DNA from: Gammaproteobacteria bacterium
GTDB taxonomy: Bacteria; Pseudomonadota; Gammaproteobacteria; SZUA-140
Assembly (NCBI GenBank): GCA_020845975.1
Contig: JADLET010000117.1
Coordinates: forward strand, 1 to 43,093
Direction of reading: 5' to 3'
Length of the DNA stretch: 43,093 nt
Shown here: piece after piece, positions 8,331-16,711 of the stretch
Position numbering within the stretch: the first letter of the stretch is position 1
Layout of the letters: each line of letters opens with the position of its first letter
Program-made: the position numbers and the translations under genes
Notes under the pieces: model-generated
Seen by the model: the letters and a program-made list of their open reading frames with translations, nothing else
What the model was told of the DNA's origin: nothing
The model's database searches: none

Positions 8331-8487
8331 GGCGCCGGTTTTCCTGTATGGGGATGATGTGCAAGAATGATTTTAGCCGCGAAACCACCGGATACGGAAT
8401 CCTTCATCGAACGGGACGGCATCTGCTGCCGGATCGCGGGTGGTTCGACGGTGACCAATCCAGTAGAGGGACCCGCGTAATACGAAT

Positions 8488-10290
8488 ATGACCTTGCTCG
8501 AGCAGGCAGCCATCTATCTGGGGGCGGCGATCATTGCGGTGCCCCTGTTCAACCGGCTCGGATTCGGTTCGATCCTCGGTTATCTGATCGCGGGCATCGC
8601 CATCGGTCCCGGGGTGCTCGGGCTGGTGACGGATGTCGACAATATCTTTCATTTCGCGGAACTGGGTGTAGTCCTGCTGCTGTTCCTCATCGGGCTTGAG
8701 CTGCAGCCGAGCCGGCTGTGGGTGCTGCGCCGGTCCATCTTCGGTCTGGGCGCCGCCCAGGTGCTGGTAACCGCCATGGCGCTTGCGGCGGCGGGCTGGT
8801 GGCTGATGGGCCTCAACTTTACGGCCGCGATTGTCGCCGGACTGGGCCTGTCCCTGTCATCGACCGCCTTCGTCGTGCAGCTCCTGGCCGAGAAGAAACA
8901 GTTGGCCACGCTGTCCGGTCGCTCCGCCTTCGCCGTGCTGTTGTTCCAGGATCTCGCGGTGGTGCCGATGCTGGCCCTGATCCCGCTGCTCGGACCGCAC
9001 AGCGGCCAGGGTGTGATCACCCCTGGCGCGGTGCTGGTCGCGCTGGCGGCGTTTGTTATCCTGATCGCCGTCGGACATTTTCTGCTGCGTCCGGTATTCC
9101 GCCTGGTGGCGTCGGCGGGTGGCCCGGAGATCTTTACCGCGGCGACGCTGCTGGTGGTGATCGGCGCCGCGCTGCTGATGGAAATGGCGGGTTTTTCCAT
9201 GGCACTCGGCGCCTTCCTGGCCGGTGTCCTGCTCGCCGACTCCGAGTATCGCCACGAGCTGGAGGCGAACCTCCAGCCCTTCAAGGGCCTGCTGCTCGGA
9301 TTGTTCTTCATCGCGGTCGGCATGTCGGTCAATCTCGAGGTGGTCGGCGAGCGGCCGCTCGTGATCGCGGCGCTGGTGTGCGGTCTGCTGCTGATCAAGG
9401 CCACGGTGCTGTACGCGCTGGCGCGCCTGTTTCGCATTGATGGCCATCACGCGCGCAACCTCGCCCTGGTGTTACCGCAGGGTGGTGAGTTCGCCTTCGT
9501 GCTGTTCGGCGCGGCGTTCGAGCACCAGGTGCTCGGGCGCGATCTGGTCGATTTGCTGATCGTCGCGGTCACGCTGTCGATGGCGGCCACTCCCGCGCTC
9601 TATCTGTTCAATGAGCGCGTATTGCAGCGCTGGCTGGAAGGGGAGAAGCCGCCGGTGTTCGACAGTATCAATGAAGATGAGGCGCCGCCGGTCATCATTG
9701 CCGGCTTCGGTCGTGTGGGCCAGATCGTCGGTCGTGTCCTGCGCATGAGCCAGATCCCGTTCACTGCGCTGGAGATCAGCCAGACGCAGGTCGATTTTGT
9801 GCGTAAGTTCGGCGGCAAGCTCTATTACGGTGATGCCTCGCGCGTCGAGCTGTTGCGTGCGGCACATGCCGACAAGGCCAGGCTGCTGGTGCTCGCGATC
9901 AACGATATCGAGGCATCGGTGAAAACAGCGCGCACGGTGCGCCAGCACTTTCCCAATCTGGAAATCCTGGCGCGAGTCCGTAACCGCCACCATGCGCATC
10001 TGCTGATGGAGCTCGGGATCCGGGTCCTGGTGCGGGAGGTGTATTTTTCCAGCCTGGAGCTTACGCGGAATGTGCTGTCCCGGCTCGGTTTCTCCGAGGC
10101 ACAGGCCAGGCTGACCGTGAATACCTTCCGCGAATATGACGAGGACGCACTGGTCAAGCAGCATGCGATCCACCAGGACGAAAAGATGATGATTCAAGGT
10201 GTGAAGGCCGCGGCGCGCGAACTGGAGGCGCTGTTCGAGTCCGATATCAAGTCGCGCGCGCGTCCCGAGTCGAAAAAGGCCGGGGTCTGA
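8488..10290 (+). CDS. kefB: KefB/KefC-type potassium/proton antiporter
   Basis: A 600-residue inner-membrane antiporter, closely similar in length and sequence to E. coli KefB. The N-terminal two-thirds is a CPA2 Na+/H+-exchanger domain with about 12 TM segments. It includes LGFGSILGYLIAGIAIGPG, AELGVVLLLFLIGLEL and the conserved FQDLAVVPMLAL (about 152-163). The C-terminal TrkA-N/RCK nucleotide-binding domain begins near residue 400 with IIAGFGRVGQIVG and is followed by YYGDASRVELLRAA. In E. coli such proteins export K+ when glutathione-electrophile adducts bind the RCK domain, acidifying the cytoplasm for protection. No KefG/KefF ancillary gene is adjacent. The symbol is by similarity; a KefC or YbaL role is not excluded. 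Confidence 0.9.
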   Translation: MTLLEQAAIYLGAAIIAVPLFNRLGFGSILGYLIAGIAIGPGVLGLVTDVDNIFHFAELGVVLLLFLIGLELQPSRLWVLRRSIFGLGAAQVLVTAMALAAAGWWLMGLNFTAAIVAGLGLSLSSTAFVVQLLAEKKQLATLSGRSAFAVLLFQDLAVVPMLALIPLLGPHSGQGVITPGAVLVALAAFVILIAVGHFLLRPVFRLVASAGGPEIFTAATLLVVIGAALLMEMAGFSMALGAFLAGVLLADSEYRHELEANLQPFKGLLLGLFFIAVGMSVNLEVVGERPLVIAALVCGLLLIKATVLYALARLFRIDGHHARNLALVLPQGGEFAFVLFGAAFEHQVLGRDLVDLLIVAVTLSMAATPALYLFNERVLQRWLEGEKPPVFDSINEDEAPPVIIAGFGRVGQIVGRVLRMSQIPFTALEISQTQVDFVRKFGGKLYYGDASRVELLRAAHADKARLLVLAINDIEASVKTARTVRQHFPNLEILARVRNRHHAHLLMELGIRVLVREVYFSSLELTRNVLSRLGFSEAQARLTVNTFREYDEDALVKQHAIHQDEKMMIQGVKAAARELEALFESDIKSRARPESKKAGV

Positions 10291-10294
10291 GGTG

Positions 10295-11590
10295 ATGAGG
10301 CGGCTGGACAACAGGATGCGTGTTCCCGGCAGGCCCTGGCGGTGGGTTAGTGCTGTCGTCAGCTTGTGCATCACGCTGCTGCCGCCTTTCTCGATGGCGG
10401 AGACCGCGACGCCGGCCTATGCACCCGCGGGCTCACCTCCGCCCGCCGCGCCGTGCGCGCGCGCGAAGCCCGTTGTCGAGATGGATTTCCTCTGCCGTTT
10501 TCTTACCCAGGAGCTCTGGGAGCAGGCGGGGCGTCCGGAGTTCATTGACGCCGGAGGCAGGCGCTGGCAGGCATGGTTTTACGGCAGGGACGGCGTCACC
10601 AATCAGCTGCTCGTTGAGGGGCGCGACTATCTTCCGGATCATGAGGGCTGGTTCGAGGCCTTGCTCGACGCCGGCAATTTTGAGGCGCAGACCTATGAGT
10701 ATTTCTGGGATCTGCTTCGCTACGCGCCGTGGAGCGTGCAGTTCCACGCTGCGGCGGAATGCCGGGATGTCGAGGTGCTGAATCCCGCCACCCTCGCTTC
10801 GGCGCGCTTCCGCCGCATGCATGTGCTGGGGCTCGGCTGGCCTGGTCTGGATCCTGATCCAGGCGATCCCGCCCGCACCTTCGGCCCGGCGGCGTTGCCG
10901 CTGTTGTCGGGGCTGGTGAATCTGCGCCATGCGCTGGAACCGCCACTGAGGGCACGGTTCGCGGACGCAGGCTCAGTGCGGGCCGAAGTCAGCGCGCTCG
11001 CCGCCGGACGTGGCGCGCTATGGCCGGATTTCGCGCGCGACGGTGGCGTGTGGGAGATCGACCGCAATGGCGCCGCGACGTCTGTCGATGATCTGGACGA
11101 GGCCGCCCGGCGCCTGACGGCGCACGGGCTTCTGGTGACCAACGACGCGATGCGCTCCTGGGCGAGCGCTCAGGCGGTGGCGGCGGAGATCGCGCGTGAG
11201 CGAGGCCCGCTGCTGTTTATTTATTTCGCCCAGGATGCCTTTCTGCCGATCGATGATGACGGAGTATATGGCTGGCGACTGCGCTATCTGCTGGGCGCGG
11301 TCGAGCGCGCCTCGGAAGGCAAGACATCGGTCCGTGTTCTGAGTCATGGTCGCAGCACGGGCGTCGTCGCGCGCGCCCTCGCGGATCATCCGGCAATCAA
11401 CCATGAATCCTACGCGCCCATGACATCGTCGCTCGATGCGGATGAGTACGCCAGCACCCTGCGCCAGGCGGTCGCCGACGGGCGCATCGATATCACAGCG
11501 CCAGGACTGCCCGTGACAATGGGGGAGGGCGTGGCGGCTCCGGAATGTCTTGACTGGTCAGACCTTGGAATAGGACTAAAGACTGAGTAA
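10295..11590 (+). CDS. Secreted protein of unknown function whose stop lies in a repeat
   Basis: A 431-residue protein with a signal peptide (basic start, hydrophobic VVSLCITLLPPFSMA, cleavage near 36). I do not recognise the mature domain. It has the segment FLCRFLTQELWEQAG, aromatic-rich patches (YEYFWDLLRYAPWSVQFHA), a helical middle and a C-terminal segment PLLFIYFAQDAFLPIDDDGVYGWRLRYLLG. Three to four cysteines in the mature part may form disulfides. It starts 5 bp after kefB, so cotranscription is likely; ATG 10295 is chosen, with ATG 10316 as an alternative. The last eight codons (GIGLKTE) and the TAA come from a repeat element, so the native C-terminus may have been altered by its insertion. 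Confidence 0.75.
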   Translation: MRRLDNRMRVPGRPWRWVSAVVSLCITLLPPFSMAETATPAYAPAGSPPPAAPCARAKPVVEMDFLCRFLTQELWEQAGRPEFIDAGGRRWQAWFYGRDGVTNQLLVEGRDYLPDHEGWFEALLDAGNFEAQTYEYFWDLLRYAPWSVQFHAAAECRDVEVLNPATLASARFRRMHVLGLGWPGLDPDPGDPARTFGPAALPLLSGLVNLRHALEPPLRARFADAGSVRAEVSALAAGRGALWPDFARDGGVWEIDRNGAATSVDDLDEAARRLTAHGLLVTNDAMRSWASAQAVAAEIARERGPLLFIYFAQDAFLPIDDDGVYGWRLRYLLGAVERASEGKTSVRVLSHGRSTGVVARALADHPAINHESYAPMTSSLDADEYASTLRQAVADGRIDITAPGLPVTMGEGVAAPECLDWSDLGIGLKTE

Positions 11591-11706
11591 AAAACAATGG
11601 CTCTTGTTGCGGTGGAGCCTGAAGCAGAAAAACGAATAGAAAAGAGAACGAAAGTAGATGTATAGAAGGTTCTGACTCGGCACTTAGTCCTTAGTCCTGT
11701 TTTTTA
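11572..11706. repeat. Repeat element A: inverted GGACTAAGGACTAAG arms between convergent genes
   Basis: The left arm at 11572-11588 reads AGGACTAAAGACTGAGT and is followed by AAAAAACA. The right arm at 11682-11706, read on the minus strand, has AAAAAACAGGACTAAGG followed by ACTAAGT. The arms are inverted around about 95 bp of AT-richer DNA than its surroundings. The left arm supplies the TAA stop of the plus-strand gene and the right arm the TAA stop of the minus-strand gene. A related element lies at 21979-22146. Confidence 0.75.
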
Positions 11707-12815
11707 TCCATCACCAGCTCCCCGATCATCTCCTTGATGTCCTTCTCGGACAGCTCGATCTCCGCGGATAAACGCAGCTGCGTGGTCGCTCGCACCAGGT
11801 TCTGTTCCGGATATTCGATGCGGAAGTAGTGATTGCCTTCGAGGTAGTCGGTCAGGAAGCGTACGCCGAGCTCGAACGGGATCAGCCGGATTGCGGCATA
11901 CAGCAGGTCTGTGTCCGAAAAAGGCGTGCGATCCCCGAGGGCGGCGAAATAATGCTGCAACAACATGCGGCAGATCTCCAGGTCGAAACGCACCGCCTCG
12001 CCCAGGCCGGGAGATTCGCCCACGCGGTTGCAGCATGATCGCAGGCAGTCGGCTACGTCATGCTGAAGCAGGCCGGGTTTGACCGTATCCAGGTCGATCA
12101 GGCTGACTGCGTGTCCATCCGTCTCGTCGAACAGGAAATTATTGAGCTTGGGATCGCCGTGGATGACGCGGACAGGGAGTTCCCCCTTCAGCCTGGCGGC
12201 TTCGAGTTGTCCGGCCAGACGTCTGCGTGCGCCGATGAACGACAGGCAGAAGCCAAGGTCCTCCGATTCCGGGAGCGGGCCAGCGGCGGCGCGGGCGCGG
12301 TCGAAGCGTTCGAGGTGGCGCGGCGTGTTGTGGAAGTCCGGCCGGGTGTCATGCAGGCTGCGGGTGTCAAGATCGCTCACCAGCGTGTGGAATCGCGCCA
12401 GCGCGAAACCGGTCTCAGCTGCGCGTGGCAGGCCGTCCGGTTTGTCGAAGGTGCAGGTGTTCTCCAGATAGGAGAGGGCGCGCCACAAGGCGCCCTCGGC
12501 GTCGAGGATGAAATCGCGTCCATCGTGCGCCGGGCACAGGTCGGGGAAGCGCAGATCGCGCTCGCGCGGGTCGTGCCGCTGCCGGGCATGGATATGCTCG
12601 AGCAGGGTGCGCAGATTGGCAATGATCAACTCGGGTTCCGGAAATGCGCGCCGGTTGATGCGCTGCAGGATCAGACGCGGCTGCCCCGGGTTGTCCGTGC
12701 TCACCAGATAGGTGTCATTGATGAGGCCGCGGCCATGCGGGTGTATGCCGAGCACGGCGCCATGCGGCACGAAGGCGCGCGCGATTTCCTGCGTTGCTTC
12801 CGTCACTGCCTGCAT
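11691..12815 (-). CDS. APH-fold phosphotransferase
   Basis: A 374-residue kinase of the aminoglycoside-phosphotransferase superfamily (choline/homoserine/N-acetylhexosamine kinase-like fold). The catalytic loop is VIHGDPKLNNFLFD with D221 and N226, and the metal-binding DFG-equivalent is LIDLDT with D241. The N-terminal lobe contains LINDTYLV and RLILQRIN, the expected ATP-binding strand and lysine-equivalent region. The substrate is unknown; similarity by eye is closest to kinases acting on sugars such as N-acetylhexosamine, and not to antibiotic-resistance enzymes. The C-terminus ends MDKKQD, with the last codons and stop inside repeat element A. A 39-bp gap separates it from the small gene upstream on the same strand. 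Confidence 0.85.
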   Translation of the reverse strand: MQAVTEATQEIARAFVPHGAVLGIHPHGRGLINDTYLVSTDNPGQPRLILQRINRRAFPEPELIIANLRTLLEHIHARQRHDPRERDLRFPDLCPAHDGRDFILDAEGALWRALSYLENTCTFDKPDGLPRAAETGFALARFHTLVSDLDTRSLHDTRPDFHNTPRHLERFDRARAAAGPLPESEDLGFCLSFIGARRRLAGQLEAARLKGELPVRVIHGDPKLNNFLFDETDGHAVSLIDLDTVKPGLLQHDVADCLRSCCNRVGESPGLGEAVRFDLEICRMLLQHYFAALGDRTPFSDTDLLYAAIRLIPFELGVRFLTDYLEGNHYFRIEYPEQNLVRATTQLRLSAEIELSEKDIKEMIGELVMDKKQD

Positions 12816-12854
12816 GCGTACCCTCGATGATTCATGGCCGCGCCGAACTCCCGG

Positions 12855-13181
12855 TCATTCGTCTGAATCCTTTTCCACGGAAAAGCGCAGGGTCCTGGGC
12901 GGGTCGTCGTCGCCCCATGTCAATCGGTCCTTGCCGGTGATGCGCGGCCAGCGCTGTGTGCCGCCCAGCTCGGCTTTCCAGTAGAGCGGCTGGATCCAGC
13001 CATACTCGTCGCGACCGAAGCCCACCGGGACCTTGCGCTCGAGCACGGCTTTCACCATGGCCTGCTCGGCGGAGTCCGCCTCTATGACGGCATTGCGTTC
13101 CAGTTCAGGGCGCTCATAGAACGCGGTGACGCGATAGCGCTGTGTCCGTTTCATGGCGGGCATTCCGTGCGCGGGCCGCAT
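12855..13181 (-). CDS. Small conserved-looking hypothetical protein
   Basis: A 108-residue protein (99 if the ATG at 13152-13154 is used). I do not recognise it. It has a strand-helix pattern (RYRVTAFYERPELERNAVIEA, then SAEQAMVKAVLERKVP), tryptophans in YGWIQPLYWKAE and RWPRITGKDRLTWG, and an acidic end. Helices of the type DSAEQAMVKA often occur in small ferredoxin-like folds. The longer start at 13179-13181 has GAGGT about 9 bases upstream; the shorter start has no clear site. It probably forms an operon with the downstream APH-fold kinase. It is divergent from the VOC gene. Confidence 0.68.
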   Translation of the reverse strand: MRPAHGMPAMKRTQRYRVTAFYERPELERNAVIEADSAEQAMVKAVLERKVPVGFGRDEYGWIQPLYWKAELGGTQRWPRITGKDRLTWGDDDPPRTLRFSVEKDSDE

Positions 13182-13318
13182 GTCGTGCGACCTCGCGCAG
13201 ACAGCATAGGCGATTCGCCGGAATATACCAACAGGCGCGCGGCGCCCGGCTGCGGATGGTGGAGGTGAGTATGATATTATTCCCCACCAAAGCGCGATAC
13301 AGACGACGCGGGGCAGGC

Positions 13319-13714
13319 ATGCGGATAAGCGGGCTTCATCACGTGAGTATCGTTGTGTCCGACACGGCGCGTGCGCTCGCCTTCTATCGCGACGTGCTCG
13401 GGCTGGTGGCCGTCACGCGCCCGGATCTTGGCTATCCCGGCGCCTGGATCGAGCTGGGGGGCCGTCAGCTCCACCTGCTCGAGTTGCCGAATCCGGATCC
13501 GGTCACGGGTCGGCCGTTGCATGTCGGGCGCGACCGCCACATGGCGTTCCTTGTCGATGATCTGGCCGCCTGCGCGGCACGACTGGAGCGCGCGGGCATG
13601 GCCTGCACGCACAGCCGATCCGGCCGCGCCGCGCTGTTCTGTCGCGATCCCGACGGCAACGGCATCGAGATCATCGAAGACGGGATCGGTGGCGCGTCCG
13701 CCGCCGGTATTTGA
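13319..13714 (+). CDS. VOC-family (glyoxalase/dioxygenase-like) metalloprotein
   Basis: A 131-residue single VOC domain. The N-terminal motif is GLHHVSIVVSD with H7/H8 as the first metal ligand, FYRDVLGL is the typical helix, and DRHMAFLVDDL and DPDGNGIEIIED supply the later His and Glu ligands. The product could be a glyoxalase, dioxygenase or thiol-transferase-like enzyme; the substrate is not evident. I chose the ATG at 13319 because the domain begins there. The open frame extends further upstream without conserved sequence. TATGAT at 13270-13275 is a possible -10 box. The LOG-family gene follows after 30 bp, so the two are probably cotranscribed. Confidence 0.88.
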   Translation: MRISGLHHVSIVVSDTARALAFYRDVLGLVAVTRPDLGYPGAWIELGGRQLHLLELPNPDPVTGRPLHVGRDRHMAFLVDDLAACAARLERAGMACTHSRSGRAALFCRDPDGNGIEIIEDGIGGASAAGI

Positions 13715-13744
13715 AACCGCAATCCTGACAGGGAGTAACGCAGC

Positions 13745-14560
13745 TTGACCAAACGATCGAAGCATCTGTCCGAGGCCTATCTCAACGAATCTTTTCTCGG
13801 CAGCCGCAGTGCACGTTCGCTGCGCATCCTGTCCGAATATCTTGAGCCGGAAAGCCGCTTTTCCCACTATGCGGTGGACGATACGGTTGTCTTCATGGGC
13901 TCCGCGCGGCTTAAGTCGCGTGAGGATGCCGAGCAGGCGCTGGCTCGCGCCGAGGCGGGGGAGGGCGACATCGCCGCCGCTCGCCGCGACCTCGACACGT
14001 CAAGCTACTACGAGGCGGCACGCGAGCTCGCGCGCCGTATCACCGAGTGGTCCAAGGGGCTGGGGGACGAGGGACGCCGATTCGTGGTCTGCACTGGCGG
14101 CGGACCCGGCATCATGGAGGCGGCCAACCGCGGCGCTTCAGAGGCCAAGGGGAAGAACATCGGGCTCACCATCTCGATCCCGGTGGAGGAATTTGACAAT
14201 CCGTACGTCACACGCGAGCTTTCGTTCCATTTCCATTACTTTTTCATGCGCAAATTCTGGTTCGCCTATCTCGCCAAGGCGGTTCTGGTTTTCCCTGGCG
14301 GCTTTGGCACACTCGATGAACTGTTCGAGCTGCTGACCCTGCTGCAGACGCGCAAAATGCGCAAGCACCTGCCAGTGGTTCTGTTCGGCACCCGATTCTG
14401 GCGCGAGGTGATCGATTTCGACGCGCTCATCCGCCACGGCACGATCAGTCCGGAGGATGTCAATCTGATGTTCCGCACCGATTCGGTGGATGAGGCCTAC
14501 GATTACATCGTCTCCGAGCTCAGCAAGTACTCGCTGGAAGAGCGCGGTGCGACCCTGTAG
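13745..14560 (+). CDS. LOG-family (TIGR00730-type) nucleoside-monophosphate phosphoribohydrolase-like protein
   Basis: A 271-residue LOG/SLOG-fold protein. The signatures are CTGGGPGIMEAANRGA around 117-131 and PGGFGTLDE at 184-192, the family's ribose-phosphate-binding and catalytic motifs. LOG enzymes cleave nucleoside 5'-monophosphates to base and ribose 5-phosphate, and some activate cytokinins; older annotations call them lysine decarboxylases. The N-terminal 100 residues form an extension relative to the minimal LOG, including an Ala/Glu-rich segment. The start is TTG at 13745, supported by GGGAG about 9 bases upstream and by the lack of an ATG before conserved sequence. It is downstream of the VOC gene. 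Confidence 0.87.
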   Translation: MTKRSKHLSEAYLNESFLGSRSARSLRILSEYLEPESRFSHYAVDDTVVFMGSARLKSREDAEQALARAEAGEGDIAAARRDLDTSSYYEAARELARRITEWSKGLGDEGRRFVVCTGGGPGIMEAANRGASEAKGKNIGLTISIPVEEFDNPYVTRELSFHFHYFFMRKFWFAYLAKAVLVFPGGFGTLDELFELLTLLQTRKMRKHLPVVLFGTRFWREVIDFDALIRHGTISPEDVNLMFRTDSVDEAYDYIVSELSKYSLEERGATL

Positions 14561-14702
14561 CCGCCCTGGGCGGTGACAGCCCCGGGATCCCGGCCGCAAG
14601 CGCCTTCAGACCGTTTGCATCGGGGCCGGCGCGGCGCGACATCCCGGCGCGGTATTGATATAGTGAACGCGTTTCCGGGGCGGATGACAGGGGCGCGATG
14701 CG

Positions 14703-15806
14703 GTGAGGACCTTTGCGTGTGCATGCGGCAACACCCTGTACTTCGAGAACACCCGGTGTCTCGCCTGCGGGCGCGGCGTTGGTTTCCTGCCGGATGTCCG
14801 GCGGCTGAGCGCGTTCGAGATCGAGGCCTCCGGCACGCTGCGCGCGCTCGCTGATGGCCGCCGTTACCGACGGTGCCGCAACCAGAGCGACTACGAGGTC
14901 TGCAACTGGCTGGTGCCCGCAGAGGATACGCAGGAATACTGCGCATCCTGCCGTCTGAATCGCTTCATCCCCAGTCTCGATGATCCGCAGAACCTGACGC
15001 TCTGGTACCGCATCGAGGGCGCCAAGCGCCGGCTGCTGTATTCCCTGTACGCCCTTGGCCTGCCGGTCACCGGACGGGACAAGGATCCCGCTCGGGGGCT
15101 GGCCTTCGAGTTTCTCGCTGACCCCCTGGCGGGCGAGGATGAGTTTGTCAACGAGGCCGCCCCGCGCCACCGCGTAATGACCGGTCACCGCACCGGCGTG
15201 ATCACGATCAACATTATGGAAGCGGAGGACAGCGTACGCGAGCGCATCCGTGTACAAATGAACGAGCGCTATCGGACTTTGCTCGGCCATTTCCGCCACG
15301 AGAGCGGGCATTATTACTGGGACCGCCTGATCGTCGGCACGCAAAGGGTTGAGGGTTTTCGTGCGCTGTTCGGGGACGAGCGTGTCGATTACGCGGAGGC
15401 CATGCGCCGATATTATGCCGCCGGACCGCCGCCGGGCTGGTGGCAATTCTGGATCAGCGCCTATGCGAGCATGCATCCGTGGGAGGATTGGGCGGAAACC
15501 TGGGCACATTATCTCCACATGGTCGATACGCTGGAGACGGCTCATGATTTCGAATCCAGCATCGGCGGGCGCAGCCTGTCCAGCGTGGCGGCGGTCGGCA
15601 CGCTGGCCGCTTCCGCCTACGGCGCCTTCGGGTCATTCGATGCGCTGATGGAGGACTGGGGCCGTCTCAGCGTCGCGCTCAACGCGCTCAATCGGAGTAT
15701 GGGCCTGCCCGATGCCTATCCCTTCGCCGTCGCGGGTGGCGCCCTGGAAAAGTTGCGGTACGTCCACACGGTGATTCATGCAGGGTGTGAAGGGGGGCGG
15801 ACTTGA
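14703..15806 (+). CDS. Putative zinc-binding metallopeptidase (COG4307/Peptidase_Mx type)
   Basis: A 367-residue protein with an N-terminal zinc ribbon (C6, C8, C19, C22) and a second cysteine set (C58, C67, C80, C83). A metallopeptidase-like domain has the HExxH motif HESGH at 199-203, and WEDWAETWAHYLHM further on probably supplies the third ligand. The C-terminal part is helical. Members of this family often sit near Anbu, ATP-grasp and alpha-E genes, as here, so it may process the product of that module. The start is GTG at 14703, after AGGGGCG; the first residues already contain the zinc ribbon. The stop TGA lies inside the loop of a palindromic repeat, so the last few residues (GGRT) are encoded by repeat sequence. 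Confidence 0.87.
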   Translation: MRTFACACGNTLYFENTRCLACGRGVGFLPDVRRLSAFEIEASGTLRALADGRRYRRCRNQSDYEVCNWLVPAEDTQEYCASCRLNRFIPSLDDPQNLTLWYRIEGAKRRLLYSLYALGLPVTGRDKDPARGLAFEFLADPLAGEDEFVNEAAPRHRVMTGHRTGVITINIMEAEDSVRERIRVQMNERYRTLLGHFRHESGHYYWDRLIVGTQRVEGFRALFGDERVDYAEAMRRYYAAGPPPGWWQFWISAYASMHPWEDWAETWAHYLHMVDTLETAHDFESSIGGRSLSSVAAVGTLAASAYGAFGSFDALMEDWGRLSVALNALNRSMGLPDAYPFAVAGGALEKLRYVHTVIHAGCEGGRT

Positions 15807-15818
15807 AATCCGTCCCCC
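15792..15818. repeat. Repeat element C1: GGGGACGGA-type palindrome between convergent genes
   Basis: Arms GGGGGGCGGA at 15792-15801 and TCCGTCCCCC at 15809-15818 surround CTTGAAA, with one mismatch. It lies in the 21-bp gap between the metallopeptidase and anbu and also covers the metallopeptidase stop codon. The sequence is related to the element at 19098-19121 and could serve as a bidirectional terminator hairpin. Confidence 0.75.
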
Positions 15819-15827
15819 TGTCTGCAT

Positions 15828-16559
15828 TTACTCCCACTCGAAGCGCGGCAGGTCGCGGAAGGCGTTGTGCAGCCCTTCGTTCCAGCGCGCCTGCAGGTCC
15901 CGGTACAGCGGGGAGGCGAGGGTAAGCTTCAGCCGGCGCGGCTGGTCCAGTCCGTCACGCTCATGGATTGCCACCTCGAGTGGAGGACCCACCGACAGGT
16001 TGCTGCGCATGGTTGAGTCGAGTGAGACCAGCGCGCAGCGTGCGGCGTCTTCCAGTGTCGTGTCAGCTTCGATGACGCGGTCGAGGATGGGTTTGCCGTA
16101 TTTGTTTTCTCCGATCTGCAGGAAAGGCGTTTCTGGCGAGGCGCTGATGTAGTTCCCCTGCGGATAGATGAGGAACAGTTCCGGAGGTTGTCCCGCGATC
16201 TGCCCCCCTACGATGAAACTCGCCTCGATGCTGATGTTGGAGCCTTTCGCCACCTCTGCGTGCTGACGTTGCTCTGCCTGGTTCAATGTGCCGACATAAT
16301 GGGCGATCTCGAACATGTGACGTGCGCGGCGCAGGTCGAATTCCGCCGCGGTGTCCTCGAGATGGCGCTGGATGTTGTTGATTACCGCCTGTGTCGTGGC
16401 GAGATTCCCGGCGGTGAGCAGGATGATCACCCGATCGCCGGGCCAGATGAAGGTGTGCATCTTGCTGTAGGTCGTTACATAGTCGACGCCGGCGCTGGTG
16501 CGCGAGTCCGAGGCGAACACCAGTCCGCGGTCGACCTTGATCGCGAGGCAGTACGTCAT
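15828..16559 (-). CDS. Anbu proteasome-type peptidase
   Basis: A 243-residue Ntn-hydrolase of the proteasome beta/HslV superfamily, Anbu type (COG3484). It begins MTYCLAI; removal of Met would expose Thr as the nucleophile. D17 lies in FASDSRTSAG and the lysine near position 32 in TYSKMH, matching the usual Thr1/Asp17/Lys33 geometry counted from that Thr. Anbu assembles into open rings; its cellular substrates are unknown. I chose the ATG at 16557-16559 because an AGGAAG precedes it by about 7 bases and the Thr must be residue 2. It is divergent from the ATP-grasp/alpha-E pair across 152 bp and convergent with the metallopeptidase, the classic neighbourhood for this family. No transglutaminase partner is present in the window. 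Confidence 0.92.
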   Translation of the reverse strand: MTYCLAIKVDRGLVFASDSRTSAGVDYVTTYSKMHTFIWPGDRVIILLTAGNLATTQAVINNIQRHLEDTAAEFDLRRARHMFEIAHYVGTLNQAEQRQHAEVAKGSNISIEASFIVGGQIAGQPPELFLIYPQGNYISASPETPFLQIGENKYGKPILDRVIEADTTLEDAARCALVSLDSTMRSNLSVGPPLEVAIHERDGLDQPRRLKLTLASPLYRDLQARWNEGLHNAFRDLPRFEWE

Positions 16560-16657
16560 GAGGGACTTCCTGTATCGATTTGGATCATTGCTCCGGGTGC
16601 GCGCACCCGCATAGTGCGGCGCAGAATCCCGTTTGCAGGTCTGGTTACCCATGCGGT

Positions 16658-16672
16658 ATGTTTAGCAAACAT
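16658..16672. promoter_or_regulatory. Palindrome in the anbu/ATP-grasp divergent promoter region
   Basis: ATGTTTAGCAAACAT is a 6+3+6 inverted repeat near the middle of the 152-bp intergenic region. It is AT-rich against a GC-rich background and sits 40 bp before the ATP-grasp start. It is a candidate operator for coordinated control of the two transcripts. No matching copy was found elsewhere in the window. Confidence 0.4.
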
Positions 16673-16711
16673 TAGCACGAAAAACGACGGGGAAATACCG
16701 CAACACGCACC

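Noticed and set aside
9472-10374. A 300-codon minus-strand frame opposite kefB
   Set aside because: Antisense shadow of the RCK domain of kefB; no ribosome-binding site or conserved motif.
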